Source: Alphaproteobacteria bacterium (GTDB lineage Bacteria > Myxococcota_A > UBA796 > GCA-2862545). Taken from it: 64,000 nt of DNA. Positions within the stretch are counted from its first letter, which is position 1. Each line of letters starts with the position of its first letter. The position numbers were made by a program, and so were the translations under genes. The DNA lies in NCBI GenBank assembly GCA_020632955.1, contig JACKEO010000014.1, positions 1 to 64,000 on the forward strand, written 5' to 3'. The notes under the pieces are model-generated. The model saw nothing but the letters and a program-made list of their open reading frames with translations. It did not search any database and was not told where the DNA came from. Shown piece after piece: positions 26,787 to 34,635 of this stretch.

Positions 26787-28287
26787 GCGGGGCGCAGCGC
26801 GCCACCACCACGTCGGGGTCGTCGCCCGGGGGGAGCAGGGGGGTGCAGCGGTCCAGCCAGGCCAGGGCGCAGGTCCGCGTGGCGTCGGGGCGGGCGAGGC
26901 GACCGAAGACCACCCAGCCCGGCGCCGCCGCGTCGACGCAGGCCGCGTCCGCCAGGCAGTCCGCGCACCGCACCTGGCGCACCCGCGTGGCGAGGTCCGA
27001 CAAGGTGCCCATGGCCGCCACGTCCTCGCTGGTGCCGAGGCCCTGCACGGCGCGGGCGTGGGCGAGGAGCACCGGCAGGCCCGGCAGGTCGGTGAGCACC
27101 GCACCCTCCTCCGCCTCCAGCTGGCGCGCGAGCTCGGGGAGCGCGGTCACGAGCGGGGAGCGGTCGGCGGCGTTGGGGGCCGGAGGGAGGAGCAAGGTGA
27201 GGGCTGCGAGCACGAGCGCCGCAGCCCTCGCCCGCTCGTGGAACCACGCGGGCAGGCGTGCGAGCAGCCAGCTCCCCGTGCGTGCCGTGCCGATCGCGGC
27301 GGCCACCAGCGCCACGGGCACCACCAGATCGGCGTAGTAGGCGCCGTTCACGTGGGTGGTGCGCGCCGCCGCCCACACGGCCGCCGGCACGGCCACGGTC
27401 ATGCCCAGCGCCGCCAGCGCCCAGGCCTCCCGACGGCGGGTCACGAGCCAGCCGAGGCCCAGCAGCAGGGGCAGGCCCATCAGCGGGGCGCGGCCGGCAG
27501 GGGACTGGAGCGCCAGGTCGACGAGGCCCGTGGGGGGCACGTCCACGGCCAGGGCGCGGACGCCCACCCCCGCGCGCACCACCCGCAGGAGGGGGAGGGC
27601 GGCCAGGGCGAGCACCCCCAGGGCCGCCGCCAGCTCCACAGCGTGCACGCCGTCCGTGCGGCGACGCATCAGCAGCACGCCGGCCACCACCGCGGCGGGC
27701 ACCACGGCCAGCCAGGAGGCGGCGATGCCCAGGCCGAGGAGGCCCGCCAGCTCGAAGGCACGTCCGCGGGCGTCGGCGGGGTCGGGCCTCCGCCCGTGCA
27801 GCCACAGCAGGGTGCCGAGCACGAAGCAGCCCGCCAGGTCCCAGTCCCCCAGATCCTGCACGCCCATGCGACGCCGCAGCTCCGCGGCCAGCCAGAGGCC
27901 CGCCAGGAGGCCCGCCGCACGTCCGCCCTCCCGCCGCGCCAGCGTCCACGCGAGCAGCGCCTGCGCGCAGGCCCACGACAGCGGCGCCAGGCGCACCACC
28001 ACCGGGTCCCAGGACCAGCGGGCCGGCAGGTTCAGCAGGTAGGACAGCGGCGGGTGGTTCCAGTCGGCGAGGGGGGCATGCCGGGCCAGGGCCACCCGCA
28101 GGGGCAGGGTGTCGGACTCGAAGGGGTCGTCGAGGATCGGCCAGGCGGCCAGCAGCACGGCCGCGAGCACCACGGCGCCGTCCACGAGGGTGGCGTGGCG
28201 CCGCGGCCAGCCCAGCGCCACGGCCAGCAGGCTCCCCACCGCGAGCAGCAGGAAGGGCAGCTGGAGCTGCACGGTGGCGTCGAGCAC
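26641..28287 (-). CDS. Polytopic GT39/PMT-like membrane protein with antisense-derived tail
   Basis: A 548-residue protein with about ten or more membrane helices and a C-terminal soluble Cys-containing segment. The DWNHPPLSYLLNLPA motif in the first periplasmic loop resembles the acceptor-site loop of GT39/ArnT-type glycosyltransferases, which use polyprenyl-linked sugars. The divergent neighbour at 28366 is a likely paralogue. That protein ends at VWRCGDPS, the position equivalent to VVARCAPP here; the last 50 or so residues are Pro/Ser/Gly-rich and lie antisense to the barrel gene, so the original stop appears lost. GTG 28287 follows GGAGG. Confidence 0.7.
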   Translation of the reverse strand: MLDATVQLQLPFLLLAVGSLLAVALGWPRRHATLVDGAVVLAAVLLAAWPILDDPFESDTLPLRVALARHAPLADWNHPPLSYLLNLPARWSWDPVVVRLAPLSWACAQALLAWTLARREGGRAAGLLAGLWLAAELRRRMGVQDLGDWDLAGCFVLGTLLWLHGRRPDPADARGRAFELAGLLGLGIAASWLAVVPAAVVAGVLLMRRRTDGVHAVELAAALGVLALAALPLLRVVRAGVGVRALAVDVPPTGLVDLALQSPAGRAPLMGLPLLLGLGWLVTRRREAWALAALGMTVAVPAAVWAAARTTHVNGAYYADLVVPVALVAAAIGTARTGSWLLARLPAWFHERARAAALVLAALTLLLPPAPNAADRSPLVTALPELARQLEAEEGAVLTDLPGLPVLLAHARAVQGLGTSEDVAAMGTLSDLATRVRQVRCADCLADAACVDAAAPGWVVFGRLARPDATRTCALAWLDRCTPLLPPGDDPDVVVARCAPPTSGSPPASRDGSRSSPAPGSPAPPSPTPPGSPPPGAPPGPTEDGRTR

Positions 28288-28365
28288 GGGCAGGGCCCCT
28301 CCGGGCGCGGCCCCTGCGGCCTACCACGGCGGCGTCGCGGCGTGCGCCGTGTAGACTCCCCGCCG

Positions 28366-29742
28366 ATGGACGCGACCCGGGCCCCCGCTCCCCCCTCCTC
28401 CCGCCTGTCCGGGGTGGCGCTGGCCGTCCTGGTGCTGGCGACCGGGCTGTGGCGCGCGTCGCGGCTCACGCTCGACGTCACCCACGACGAGCTGGCGCTG
28501 GTGTCGACCCAGGGGCCCTGGGCCGTGTGGGGCTGGTCTGAGGGGGGCATCAACCCGCCGCTGCTGCCCCTGCTCGCCAACCTCCTGCCCGTGGCGCAGG
28601 TGATCCCGGTGGGCCGCGCGGTCACGCTGGCGGCGGGGCTCGCCACGCTGGGGGTGGTGGGGCTGCTCTGTGGGCGCCTCGCCGGCGCGGGCAGGCCCTG
28701 GCAGCCGCTGCTCGCGGTGGGCGTGCTCGCGGTGGCCCCGATCCACGCCGTGGCCTCCACCGAGCTGCGGGCCTACGCCTGGTGGGCGCTCGTGGCGGCG
28801 CTGCACCTCGACGCCACCGATCGGGCGCTGCGCCCGGGGGCGCGCACCGGGGTGGTGGCGGCGTGGGCGGCGACCCTGTCGCTGCAGGCCTGGCTGCACT
28901 ACCTCGCGTGGCCGCTGGCGCTGGCCGAGGTGGCGTGGCTGGCCACCCGCGGTGCCGAGGGCCGTCGGCTGCTGCGGGCGCTGCCCGGGGTGGCGCTGTC
29001 GTGGCTGCCGCTCGTGTGGCTGGTGGTCGCCCACGGGGGCGCGCGTCGGGCCCAGGGCGACGTCCTCGAGTCCTACGCGCTGATGGCCACCGGAGGCCTC
29101 GGCGCCGCGGGCACCGCCCTGGGGGTGGCAGTGGCGCTGGCGATCACCGGCCTGCTCGCGCTGTCCACCTGGCGACGACTCCCGCCGGTGGGCCAGCTCG
29201 CCACGGTGCTCCTGGGCGTGGGCCTCGCCGTGCTGCCGCTGGCGGGGCTGGCGCACACCGTGCGCCCCCCGGTGGCCCTGCTGGTGCTGCTGCCCTGGGC
29301 CGTGGTGCTCGGGGCGCTGCCGCTGGCGGGTGCAGCGCGGACGGGGGCCTGGGTGCTGGCGGCGGGCGCGGCCCTGTGCGGGATGGCGCCGCACGGGGGC
29401 GAGCAGGCCTTCCGCGGCGACGATCCACGCGCCGTCGGCGCCCTCGTGGACGACTGGGGTGCCTGGGTCGACGTGGGGCTGGTGGAGGCGTGGGTGGTCG
29501 ACGATCCCACCCTGCTGCGCGTCTGCTACCAGGCCACCGGCGCCTACCCGGTGCGGCGCCCGGGGGGAGGGGAGCCCGGTTGCGACCACGCGGGCGTCCG
29601 CCTGCGCCGGATCCCCGACCCGCCGCGCGACGGCTGGCTGCTGCGCCCGCAGGATCGGCACGGTCCAGGGGCGCCCGAGGACTGCGTGGTGGCCGTGGAC
29701 CACGGGCCCTACGCGGTGTGGCGGTGTGGGGATCCGTCGTAG
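28366..29742 (+). CDS. Polytopic GT39/PMT-like membrane protein
   Basis: A 458-residue protein with about ten membrane helices. The first extracytoplasmic loop has THDELALVSTQ and GGINPPLLPLLANLLP, recalling the Asp-Glu and Pro-Pro features of GT39-family mannosyl- or arabinosyl-transferases. The C-terminal 90 residues are soluble, with paired Cys (RVCYQ, GCDH, DCVV, WRCGDPS). TAGACT at 28352-28357 lies only 8 nt before ATG 28366, so the transcript may be leaderless. It is divergent from its probable paralogue at 26641, with a gap of 78 nt. The sugar and acceptor are unknown. Confidence 0.7.
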   Translation: MDATRAPAPPSSRLSGVALAVLVLATGLWRASRLTLDVTHDELALVSTQGPWAVWGWSEGGINPPLLPLLANLLPVAQVIPVGRAVTLAAGLATLGVVGLLCGRLAGAGRPWQPLLAVGVLAVAPIHAVASTELRAYAWWALVAALHLDATDRALRPGARTGVVAAWAATLSLQAWLHYLAWPLALAEVAWLATRGAEGRRLLRALPGVALSWLPLVWLVVAHGGARRAQGDVLESYALMATGGLGAAGTALGVAVALAITGLLALSTWRRLPPVGQLATVLLGVGLAVLPLAGLAHTVRPPVALLVLLPWAVVLGALPLAGAARTGAWVLAAGAALCGMAPHGGEQAFRGDDPRAVGALVDDWGAWVDVGLVEAWVVDDPTLLRVCYQATGAYPVRRPGGGEPGCDHAGVRLRRIPDPPRDGWLLRPQDRHGPGAPEDCVVAVDHGPYAVWRCGDPS

Positions 29743-29749
29743 ATCGACG

Positions 29750-32047
29750 TCAGGGCACCACCTGCAGGGTGTAGCTGCGGCTGGTGGGACCGCTCACCGC
29801 CACGGTGATCCCGCCGGCCTCCAGCGTGCCGTCCTGGAGCGTGGCCGTGGCGGTGGCTGCGCCCGTGGGCGTGCCCGACACCGTGTACGTGGTGCCGTCG
29901 GCCTCGGTGAAGTCCGCGCCGCGGCCCACCACCAGCAGGCGACGCGCCAGTCCGGCCGCGGGGGAGGCCGTGGCGCCGGGGGCGGGCAGCAGCGTGGCCG
30001 GCGGGTCCTCGAACAGCGGCACGAGGCTCCCCTCGCGCACGAAGACCGGGATCTCGTCGAGCGCGGCCGGGAAGACGCCGCTCTGCACCGGCGCCAGCGT
30101 CCACCAGTCGCGCCAGCCGCCCGCGGGCAGGTCCACCTGGCGCGAGGTGGCCCCGCGCTCCACCACGGGGGCCACGAGGAGCGCGGGCCCGAGCATCCAG
30201 GCGTCGATGCGGTCCCAGGGCTCGCCGTCCACCACGAAGGCGGTGGGCAGCACCATCGGCGTGCCCTCCGCCGCAGCCCGGGCCGCGAGACCGGCGCGGT
30301 AGGGCCAGAGGCGGGCGTGCTCGGCGGCCACGGTGGCCCAGTAGGCCAGGGTGTCGGCGTCCTCGTCCACCTGGTGGTTGTCGAAGGCGCTGGACCCGTG
30401 GTGGGTGCGCAGGATGGGGCTGAAGGCGCCCAGGCTGGCCCAGCGGAACCACAGCTCGCGGTCGCGGGTGGTGGTGGTGAAGGACTGGTAGCCGGCCACG
30501 TCGTGGGTGGTGACGGGCACGCCACTGGCCGACAGGCCCAGGGCCAGCGGCAGGATGGTGGGCAGGCCGTCGCCGGGGTCGAAGTCGGTGGACTGGTCGC
30601 CCAGCCAGACCACGGGGCAGGTGCCCGAGGTGCCCACCCACCCCGAGCGGCACCAGCTCACGCCGTCCACCGGGGCCAGCACCTCCTCGTTGAGCTCCTG
30701 CCACAGGCGCGGGTAGTCGTTGTGCGCCCGCAGCCCGTCGCGTCCGTCGTCGAGCACGGCGTCCACGGGCAGCCACTCGGCGAAGTCCGCCATCCAGCCG
30801 CGGAAGCCGAGGTCCACGGCGGCCTGGAGCTTCGCCAGCACCCAGGCGCGCCCGACCGGTCGCGTGAGGTCCACGAGGCTCGCGTCCTGGAAGTTGGCGC
30901 CCACGAAGACCGCCTCCTGGCCGTCGGCCTGCTTCACCAGCACGTCCGCGGCGCGGGCGTCGTCGGCCACCGGGTGGGCCAGGCCCACGAAGGGGGCGAA
31001 GTAGGCGAACCAGGCCCAGCCGTCGGCGGCCAGCGTGTCCGCGAGGGTGTCGATGTCGGGGTAGAGCGTGCGGTCGGCCGTCCACGACTCCGACAGGCGG
31101 TAGCCGGTGAAGTTCGCCTCGGCGCCCTTCCAGTCCTCGGTCCAGATCGCGGAGCCCGGTGCCCCCGCGTCGCGCACGGCGGCCGCGGTGGCGCGCAGCG
31201 TGTCCTGGTCGCCGAAGGTGTCGATCCACGGCATGAGCGCCCAGTCGGGGAGGCCGCGGGGGCGGCCGGTGAGCGCGGTGAGGTGCTCCACCACCTCCAG
31301 CGCGCTCGTGCCGTCCACGAGGCGCAGCGTGGGCGCGTGGTCCCACACGGTGGCCGACCAGGTGTCGGACCCCTGGCTGCACAGGTCCAGCTCCACCCGC
31401 GCCGTGGTGTCGAGGAGCACGCCGCCCGGCTGCTGGGCGCGCAGCAGGAAGGGCACCGGGTAGCTGGAGGCGTGGCGGGTGCCGCGCTGGAACCACAGCT
31501 CGGGCGTGTCCTCGGTGGGGTCCTTGCCGATGCCGGGCTCGCTGACCCAGAGGGGGAAGGCCTCGCCGGTGTGCACCGTGTCGAAGGCGTGGCTGCCCGC
31601 CCCCATGAAGGTCTCGTCGGCCTCGCAGGCCGCCTCCAGCCGCAGCCGCGGCGTGCCCTCGCCGGCCACGGTGCCCGGCTGCACGGTCAGCGCCAGCGCG
31701 TGGGGACCGTCGGCGGCGATCGCCACCGTGGCGAGCACCTCGTCGCCGCGGTGCAGGGTGAGGGCGGGGGGCGAGGCCTCGGCGTCGAGCGTGAGGCGGT
31801 CGGGCGCCTGCACCTCGGTGGTCACCTCCTCGAAGAGGTAGGCGCCGAGGCGCTCCGTGACCTGTTGACCGCCCCAGCCGAGCGCGAGGCCCAGGTCGGC
31901 GAGCACGGCGCCCTCGGGGCCGCGCACCTCCAGGCCGTCCTCCCCCAGCGTCACCGTGAAGCCCTCCACCTCCACCGAGGTGGCGTCGTCTCCCGGCGGG
32001 GCGCAGGCGGCGACGAGGGCGAGGACGAGGACGGGGTGGCGCGTCAC
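29750..32047 (-). CDS. Glycoside hydrolase family 31 lipoprotein (YihQ-like)
   Basis: A 765-residue alpha-glycosidase with a lipobox (LVAAC) near residue 15, so probably periplasmic or surface anchored. The N-terminal beta domain precedes the catalytic barrel. RGWMADFAEWLP carries the nucleophile Asp near 416, and WLGDQSTDF the acid/base Asp near 482. The order IWTEDWKG, WFAYFAPFVG, GWMADF, GDQ and THDVAGY resembles sulfoquinovosidase YihQ more than maltase-type GH31 enzymes. Whether it acts on sulfoquinovosides or other alpha-glucosides cannot be decided; no sulfoglycolysis genes are present. ATG 32047 lies 23 nt from a divergent promoter. Confidence 0.88.
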   Translation of the reverse strand: MTRHPVLVLALVAACAPPGDDATSVEVEGFTVTLGEDGLEVRGPEGAVLADLGLALGWGGQQVTERLGAYLFEEVTTEVQAPDRLTLDAEASPPALTLHRGDEVLATVAIAADGPHALALTVQPGTVAGEGTPRLRLEAACEADETFMGAGSHAFDTVHTGEAFPLWVSEPGIGKDPTEDTPELWFQRGTRHASSYPVPFLLRAQQPGGVLLDTTARVELDLCSQGSDTWSATVWDHAPTLRLVDGTSALEVVEHLTALTGRPRGLPDWALMPWIDTFGDQDTLRATAAAVRDAGAPGSAIWTEDWKGAEANFTGYRLSESWTADRTLYPDIDTLADTLAADGWAWFAYFAPFVGLAHPVADDARAADVLVKQADGQEAVFVGANFQDASLVDLTRPVGRAWVLAKLQAAVDLGFRGWMADFAEWLPVDAVLDDGRDGLRAHNDYPRLWQELNEEVLAPVDGVSWCRSGWVGTSGTCPVVWLGDQSTDFDPGDGLPTILPLALGLSASGVPVTTHDVAGYQSFTTTTRDRELWFRWASLGAFSPILRTHHGSSAFDNHQVDEDADTLAYWATVAAEHARLWPYRAGLAARAAAEGTPMVLPTAFVVDGEPWDRIDAWMLGPALLVAPVVERGATSRQVDLPAGGWRDWWTLAPVQSGVFPAALDEIPVFVREGSLVPLFEDPPATLLPAPGATASPAAGLARRLLVVGRGADFTEADGTTYTVSGTPTGAATATATLQDGTLEAGGITVAVSGPTSRSYTLQVVP

Positions 32048-32069
32048 GGCAGGCCTCCTGCGGCCGGCG

Positions 32070-32081
32070 CAGGATAGCCTG
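32070..32081. promoter_or_regulatory. Overlapping divergent -10 elements
   Basis: A near-palindromic 12-mer supplies TAGCCT (32075-32080) reading right and TATCCT (complement of 32071-32076) reading left. The forward hexamer ends 23 nt before ATG 32104 and the reverse hexamer 23 nt before ATG 32047, so the arrangement is symmetrical. The two promoters could not be occupied together, which would make the two lipoprotein genes mutually exclusive at initiation. No clear -35 hexamers are seen. Confidence 0.5.
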
Positions 32082-32103
32082 GAGCGGTGCTCGGAGGCCG
32101 TGG

Positions 32104-32727
32104 ATGGGGAAGAGGACCGACGTGCTGGCCGCGCTGCTGCTCGGGGCGTGCGCGGGCCCAGCGTCCGACACCGCCTCCGAGGGCGATCCCTGCGTGGAGG
32201 GCATGCGCCGGGACGAGGCCTTCGGGGGCTTCGACGACGTGGACGCGGTGCGGGCGGCCGTGCAGCAGGCCTGCTTCCCCGAGCTGGACGGCGTGGAGGT
32301 GGTGGTGGTGCCGCTCTCGAGCCCGTCCGACACCTTCGTGGCCAGCGTGGACGTCACCACCCTCGACGCGCCCGGTCCCGAGCGCACCTACCGCCTGTCG
32401 GCCAACCCCGTGCTGCTGCAGGCGCCGATGCCCCGCGCGGCGGCCTGGGCCATCCTCGCCCACGAGCTCACCCACGTGCGCGACTACGTGGGCATGGACG
32501 CCGACACCCTGGCGGCCTGGGCGCTCGACTACGCCAGCGGCCCCATCACGGCCTACGAGCGGCAGACCGACGAGCACGCGCTGGAGCTGGGCCTCGCCGA
32601 GGGCCTCAAGGCCTTCCGGCTGTGGCTGTACGACCAGCTCGACGACGAGGCCGAGGCGGCGAAGCGGCGGGACTACTACACGCCCGACGAGATCGACGCC
32701 TGGGTGGCCGACCACCCGCCTACCTGA
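32104..32727 (+). CDS. Lipoprotein with HELTH zinc-peptidase motif
   Basis: A 207-residue predicted lipoprotein with lipobox LLGAC near residue 16. The motif HELTH in WAILAHELTHVRDYVGM (about residues 117-133) fits a zinc-dependent gluzincin, with the downstream ERQTDEHALELG supplying a Glu that could be the third ligand. The spacing resembles small secreted peptidase-like proteins of unknown substrate. The stop overlaps that of the next convergent gene by 8 nt. Confidence 0.7.
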   Translation: MGKRTDVLAALLLGACAGPASDTASEGDPCVEGMRRDEAFGGFDDVDAVRAAVQQACFPELDGVEVVVVPLSSPSDTFVASVDVTTLDAPGPERTYRLSANPVLLQAPMPRAAAWAILAHELTHVRDYVGMDADTLAAWALDYASGPITAYERQTDEHALELGLAEGLKAFRLWLYDQLDDEAEAAKRRDYYTPDEIDAWVADHPPT

Positions 32728-33331
32728 CCCGCTCCCGGGGCCCGGGACGCGGGGGCAGCGGCGCGGCCAGGCACACCGGCACCCGCACGGGGCCCGGGCG
32801 ACCGTGGGCATCGCAGCGGGCCAGGCGCAGCACGCCATCCTCGAGGCTGGGGTCGCCGCACAGGGAGGTGCCGTCGCGGCAGGCGTAGGCGGGCGTCCCG
32901 GCGGGCGCGGAGGCCTTGCGGGCGAAGCAGGAGGTGCCGTCGGCGAGCACCAGCCAGGTGGCGGGCGCCTCCCGCGTCTCGGCCGTGCCGTGCGGGCGGG
33001 GCACCACGCTCACCGAGAAGCCGCCGTCGGCCACCCCGGGCTCGCCGCGCAGGGCGAGGTGGCCGCCGCAGGTGGCGGACTGCTCGGCGTCGTCGGAGGC
33101 GAGGTCCACGGCGCCGCACACCTCGCCGGTGGCGAGCATCAGGCGCGTGCGGGGCGGCACGCAGGCCGGCGACACCCCGCGGACCTCCGTGCCGGGCCAG
33201 TCCAGCCAGGAGTCGGGCGGGTGGGGCGGCGGCGCGTCGGGCGGGGCGGCCGCCACCTCGCGCGCGCACGCACCGACGAGCGCGAGCGCCCCCAGTCCAG
33301 CCCGTGCACGTGCCCTCGCCCCTGCGTCCAC
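32720..33331 (-). CDS. Cys-rich lipoprotein of unknown function
   Basis: A 203-residue protein. GTG 33331 follows GGAGG at a 4-nt spacing. The N-terminus is Ala/Arg-rich (ARARARAGLGALALVGAC), with the Cys in lipobox position, then a Pro-rich stretch. The rest is beta-like with about eight more Cys (SPACVPP, GEVCGA, SATCGG, TSCFARK, YACRDGT, SLCGDP), suggesting disulfide-bonded extracytoplasmic folding. I do not recognise the family. Confidence 0.6.
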   Translation of the reverse strand: MDAGARARARAGLGALALVGACAREVAAAPPDAPPPHPPDSWLDWPGTEVRGVSPACVPPRTRLMLATGEVCGAVDLASDDAEQSATCGGHLALRGEPGVADGGFSVSVVPRPHGTAETREAPATWLVLADGTSCFARKASAPAGTPAYACRDGTSLCGDPSLEDGVLRLARCDAHGRPGPVRVPVCLAAPLPPRPGPRERVR

Positions 33332-33394
33332 GACGCCTCCTGCGTCCCGCGGCCTAGCACGGATCGGCACGCGGGTGGGGCGGGGTGTCCGTGC

Positions 33395-33400
33395 TACGCT
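33395..33400 (+). promoter_or_regulatory. Likely -10 element (GCTACGCTC)
   Basis: TACGCT lies 18 nt before the ATG of the lipoprotein at 33419. The same GCTACGCTC or GCTACACTC block occurs at similar positions before 41282 and 59105. No convincing -35 hexamer is visible. It fits a TAnnnT-type housekeeping -10 in a high-G+C genome. Confidence 0.5.
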
Positions 33401-33418
33401 CGGCGGTCCGGAGGGACG

Positions 33419-34534
33419 ATGCGCGCGGTGGGGGTGGTGTGGCTGGCGGTGCTGGGGGCCTGCGGGCCCACGAACGTCACGATCGACAAGTCCGGCGACA
33501 CCGACACCGGCCTGCCCGACAGCGCCGACAGCGCCGACAGCGCCGACTCCGCAGCCCCTGCCGACGACGACGGCGACGGCTACCCGGACGGGTCCGACTG
33601 CGACGACAGCAACCCCCTCGTGAACCCGGCGGCGAAGGAGGCCTGCAACGGGGTGGACGACGACTGCGACGGCCAGGTCGACCGCTCCGACACGCCCTTC
33701 GCGGGTGGCCTCGGCCCCTACCTGGTGGACGCCGACCTCGACGGCTTCGGCAAGCCCGGCAGGCCCACCTACGCCTGCGAGCCGCTCGGCCCGGGGTGGG
33801 CGACGAAGGGCGGGGACTGCGACGACACCAACCCCAACGTGCGGCCGGGCTTCGGCGGCTGTGGGAGCCCCGGCGACAGCGGCGACTCCGGGAGCGTGGG
33901 CGACAGCGGCGACTCGGGGAGCGCGGGCGACAGCGGCGACTCGGGGAGCGCGGGCGACAGCGGTGATTCGGGGAGTGCCGGAGACTCGGGGAGCACGGGC
34001 GACAGCGGTGACTCGGGGAGCGGAGGCGACTCGGGGAGCACCGGCGACTCGGGCACCGCAGGCGACTCGGGCGACAGCGGAGGGGGCGACTCGGGCGACA
34101 GCGGCGACAGCGGCGACTCGGGCGACAGCGGGGACTCCGGCACCACCGGCGACGTCTTCCGCCTGATCGTGCGGAGGGCGCTCATCGACGAGTTCTCCAG
34201 CACGGGCTGGACCTGGGACCTGGTGGGCACCGTGCTCGACGGCACCGACCCCGACGCCTACGTCGAGGTGCGGCTCGACCCGCAGGTCTTCACCACCTCC
34301 ACCGAGTTCGACGACCGGGCGCCGGTGTGGAACGAGTACGCCAACGTCACGGTGCTGCCGGGCGAGGTCGTCACCTTCACGCTGTACGAGTACGACGTGC
34401 TGACGAACGACGAGGTGATCGGCACCTTCTCGTGGACGCACGCCCAGCTCGTCGCGGCCCTCGGCAAGGGCGACCAGACGCGCTCCGGCACCTACGCCGA
34501 CTTCACGATCCAGGTGGCCACGCCGCTCCCGTGA
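33419..34534 (+). CDS. MopE-repeat lipoprotein with SGD linker and C2-like domain
   Basis: A 371-residue predicted surface lipoprotein: lipobox (LAVLGAC), Asp/Ser linker, then MopE-type Asp-rich motifs (DDDGDGYPDGSDCDD, CNGVDDDCDGQVD, then DADLDGFG and DCDDTNPNV) that probably bind Ca2+ or Cu. A 90-residue Gly-Asp-Ser repeat region follows. The last 130 residues (VFRLIVRRALIDEF, YVEVRLDPQ, APVWNEYANV, VTFTLYEYD) look like a C2 beta sandwich. GGAGGG precedes ATG 33419. The architecture suggests a Ca2+-dependent surface binder on a flexible stalk; no ligand is known. Confidence 0.75.
   Translation: MRAVGVVWLAVLGACGPTNVTIDKSGDTDTGLPDSADSADSADSAAPADDDGDGYPDGSDCDDSNPLVNPAAKEACNGVDDDCDGQVDRSDTPFAGGLGPYLVDADLDGFGKPGRPTYACEPLGPGWATKGGDCDDTNPNVRPGFGGCGSPGDSGDSGSVGDSGDSGSAGDSGDSGSAGDSGDSGSAGDSGSTGDSGDSGSGGDSGSTGDSGTAGDSGDSGGGDSGDSGDSGDSGDSGDSGTTGDVFRLIVRRALIDEFSSTGWTWDLVGTVLDGTDPDAYVEVRLDPQVFTTSTEFDDRAPVWNEYANVTVLPGEVVTFTLYEYDVLTNDEVIGTFSWTHAQLVAALGKGDQTRSGTYADFTIQVATPLP
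33872..34140 (+). repeat. Coding minisatellite (GGCGAC-type 9-nt periodicity)
   Basis: Inside the MopE lipoprotein gene, about 270 nt are built from 9-nt units such as GGCGACAGC and GGCGACTCG, arranged in larger 18-27 nt units with GGGAGC inserts. They encode Gly-Asp-Ser tripeptides. Arrays of this kind can change length by slippage without breaking the frame, so stalk length may vary between strains. Shorter arrays of the same units occur in the lipoprotein genes at 36585 and 41282. Confidence 0.85.
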
Positions 34535-34635
34535 GCTGCGCGGGGACGTCTCGGCGGGGTCGCCGCGCGGTTGCCTGGATCAGGCGGTGCAGGTAGCCGT
34601 GCCGACGGGCACCCTGCGGGGTCCGCGGAGGAGAC

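Noticed and set aside
33872..34140. GGCGAC array considered as a non-coding satellite
   Set aside because: It is in frame and encodes a Gly-Asp-Ser linker between recognisable domains.
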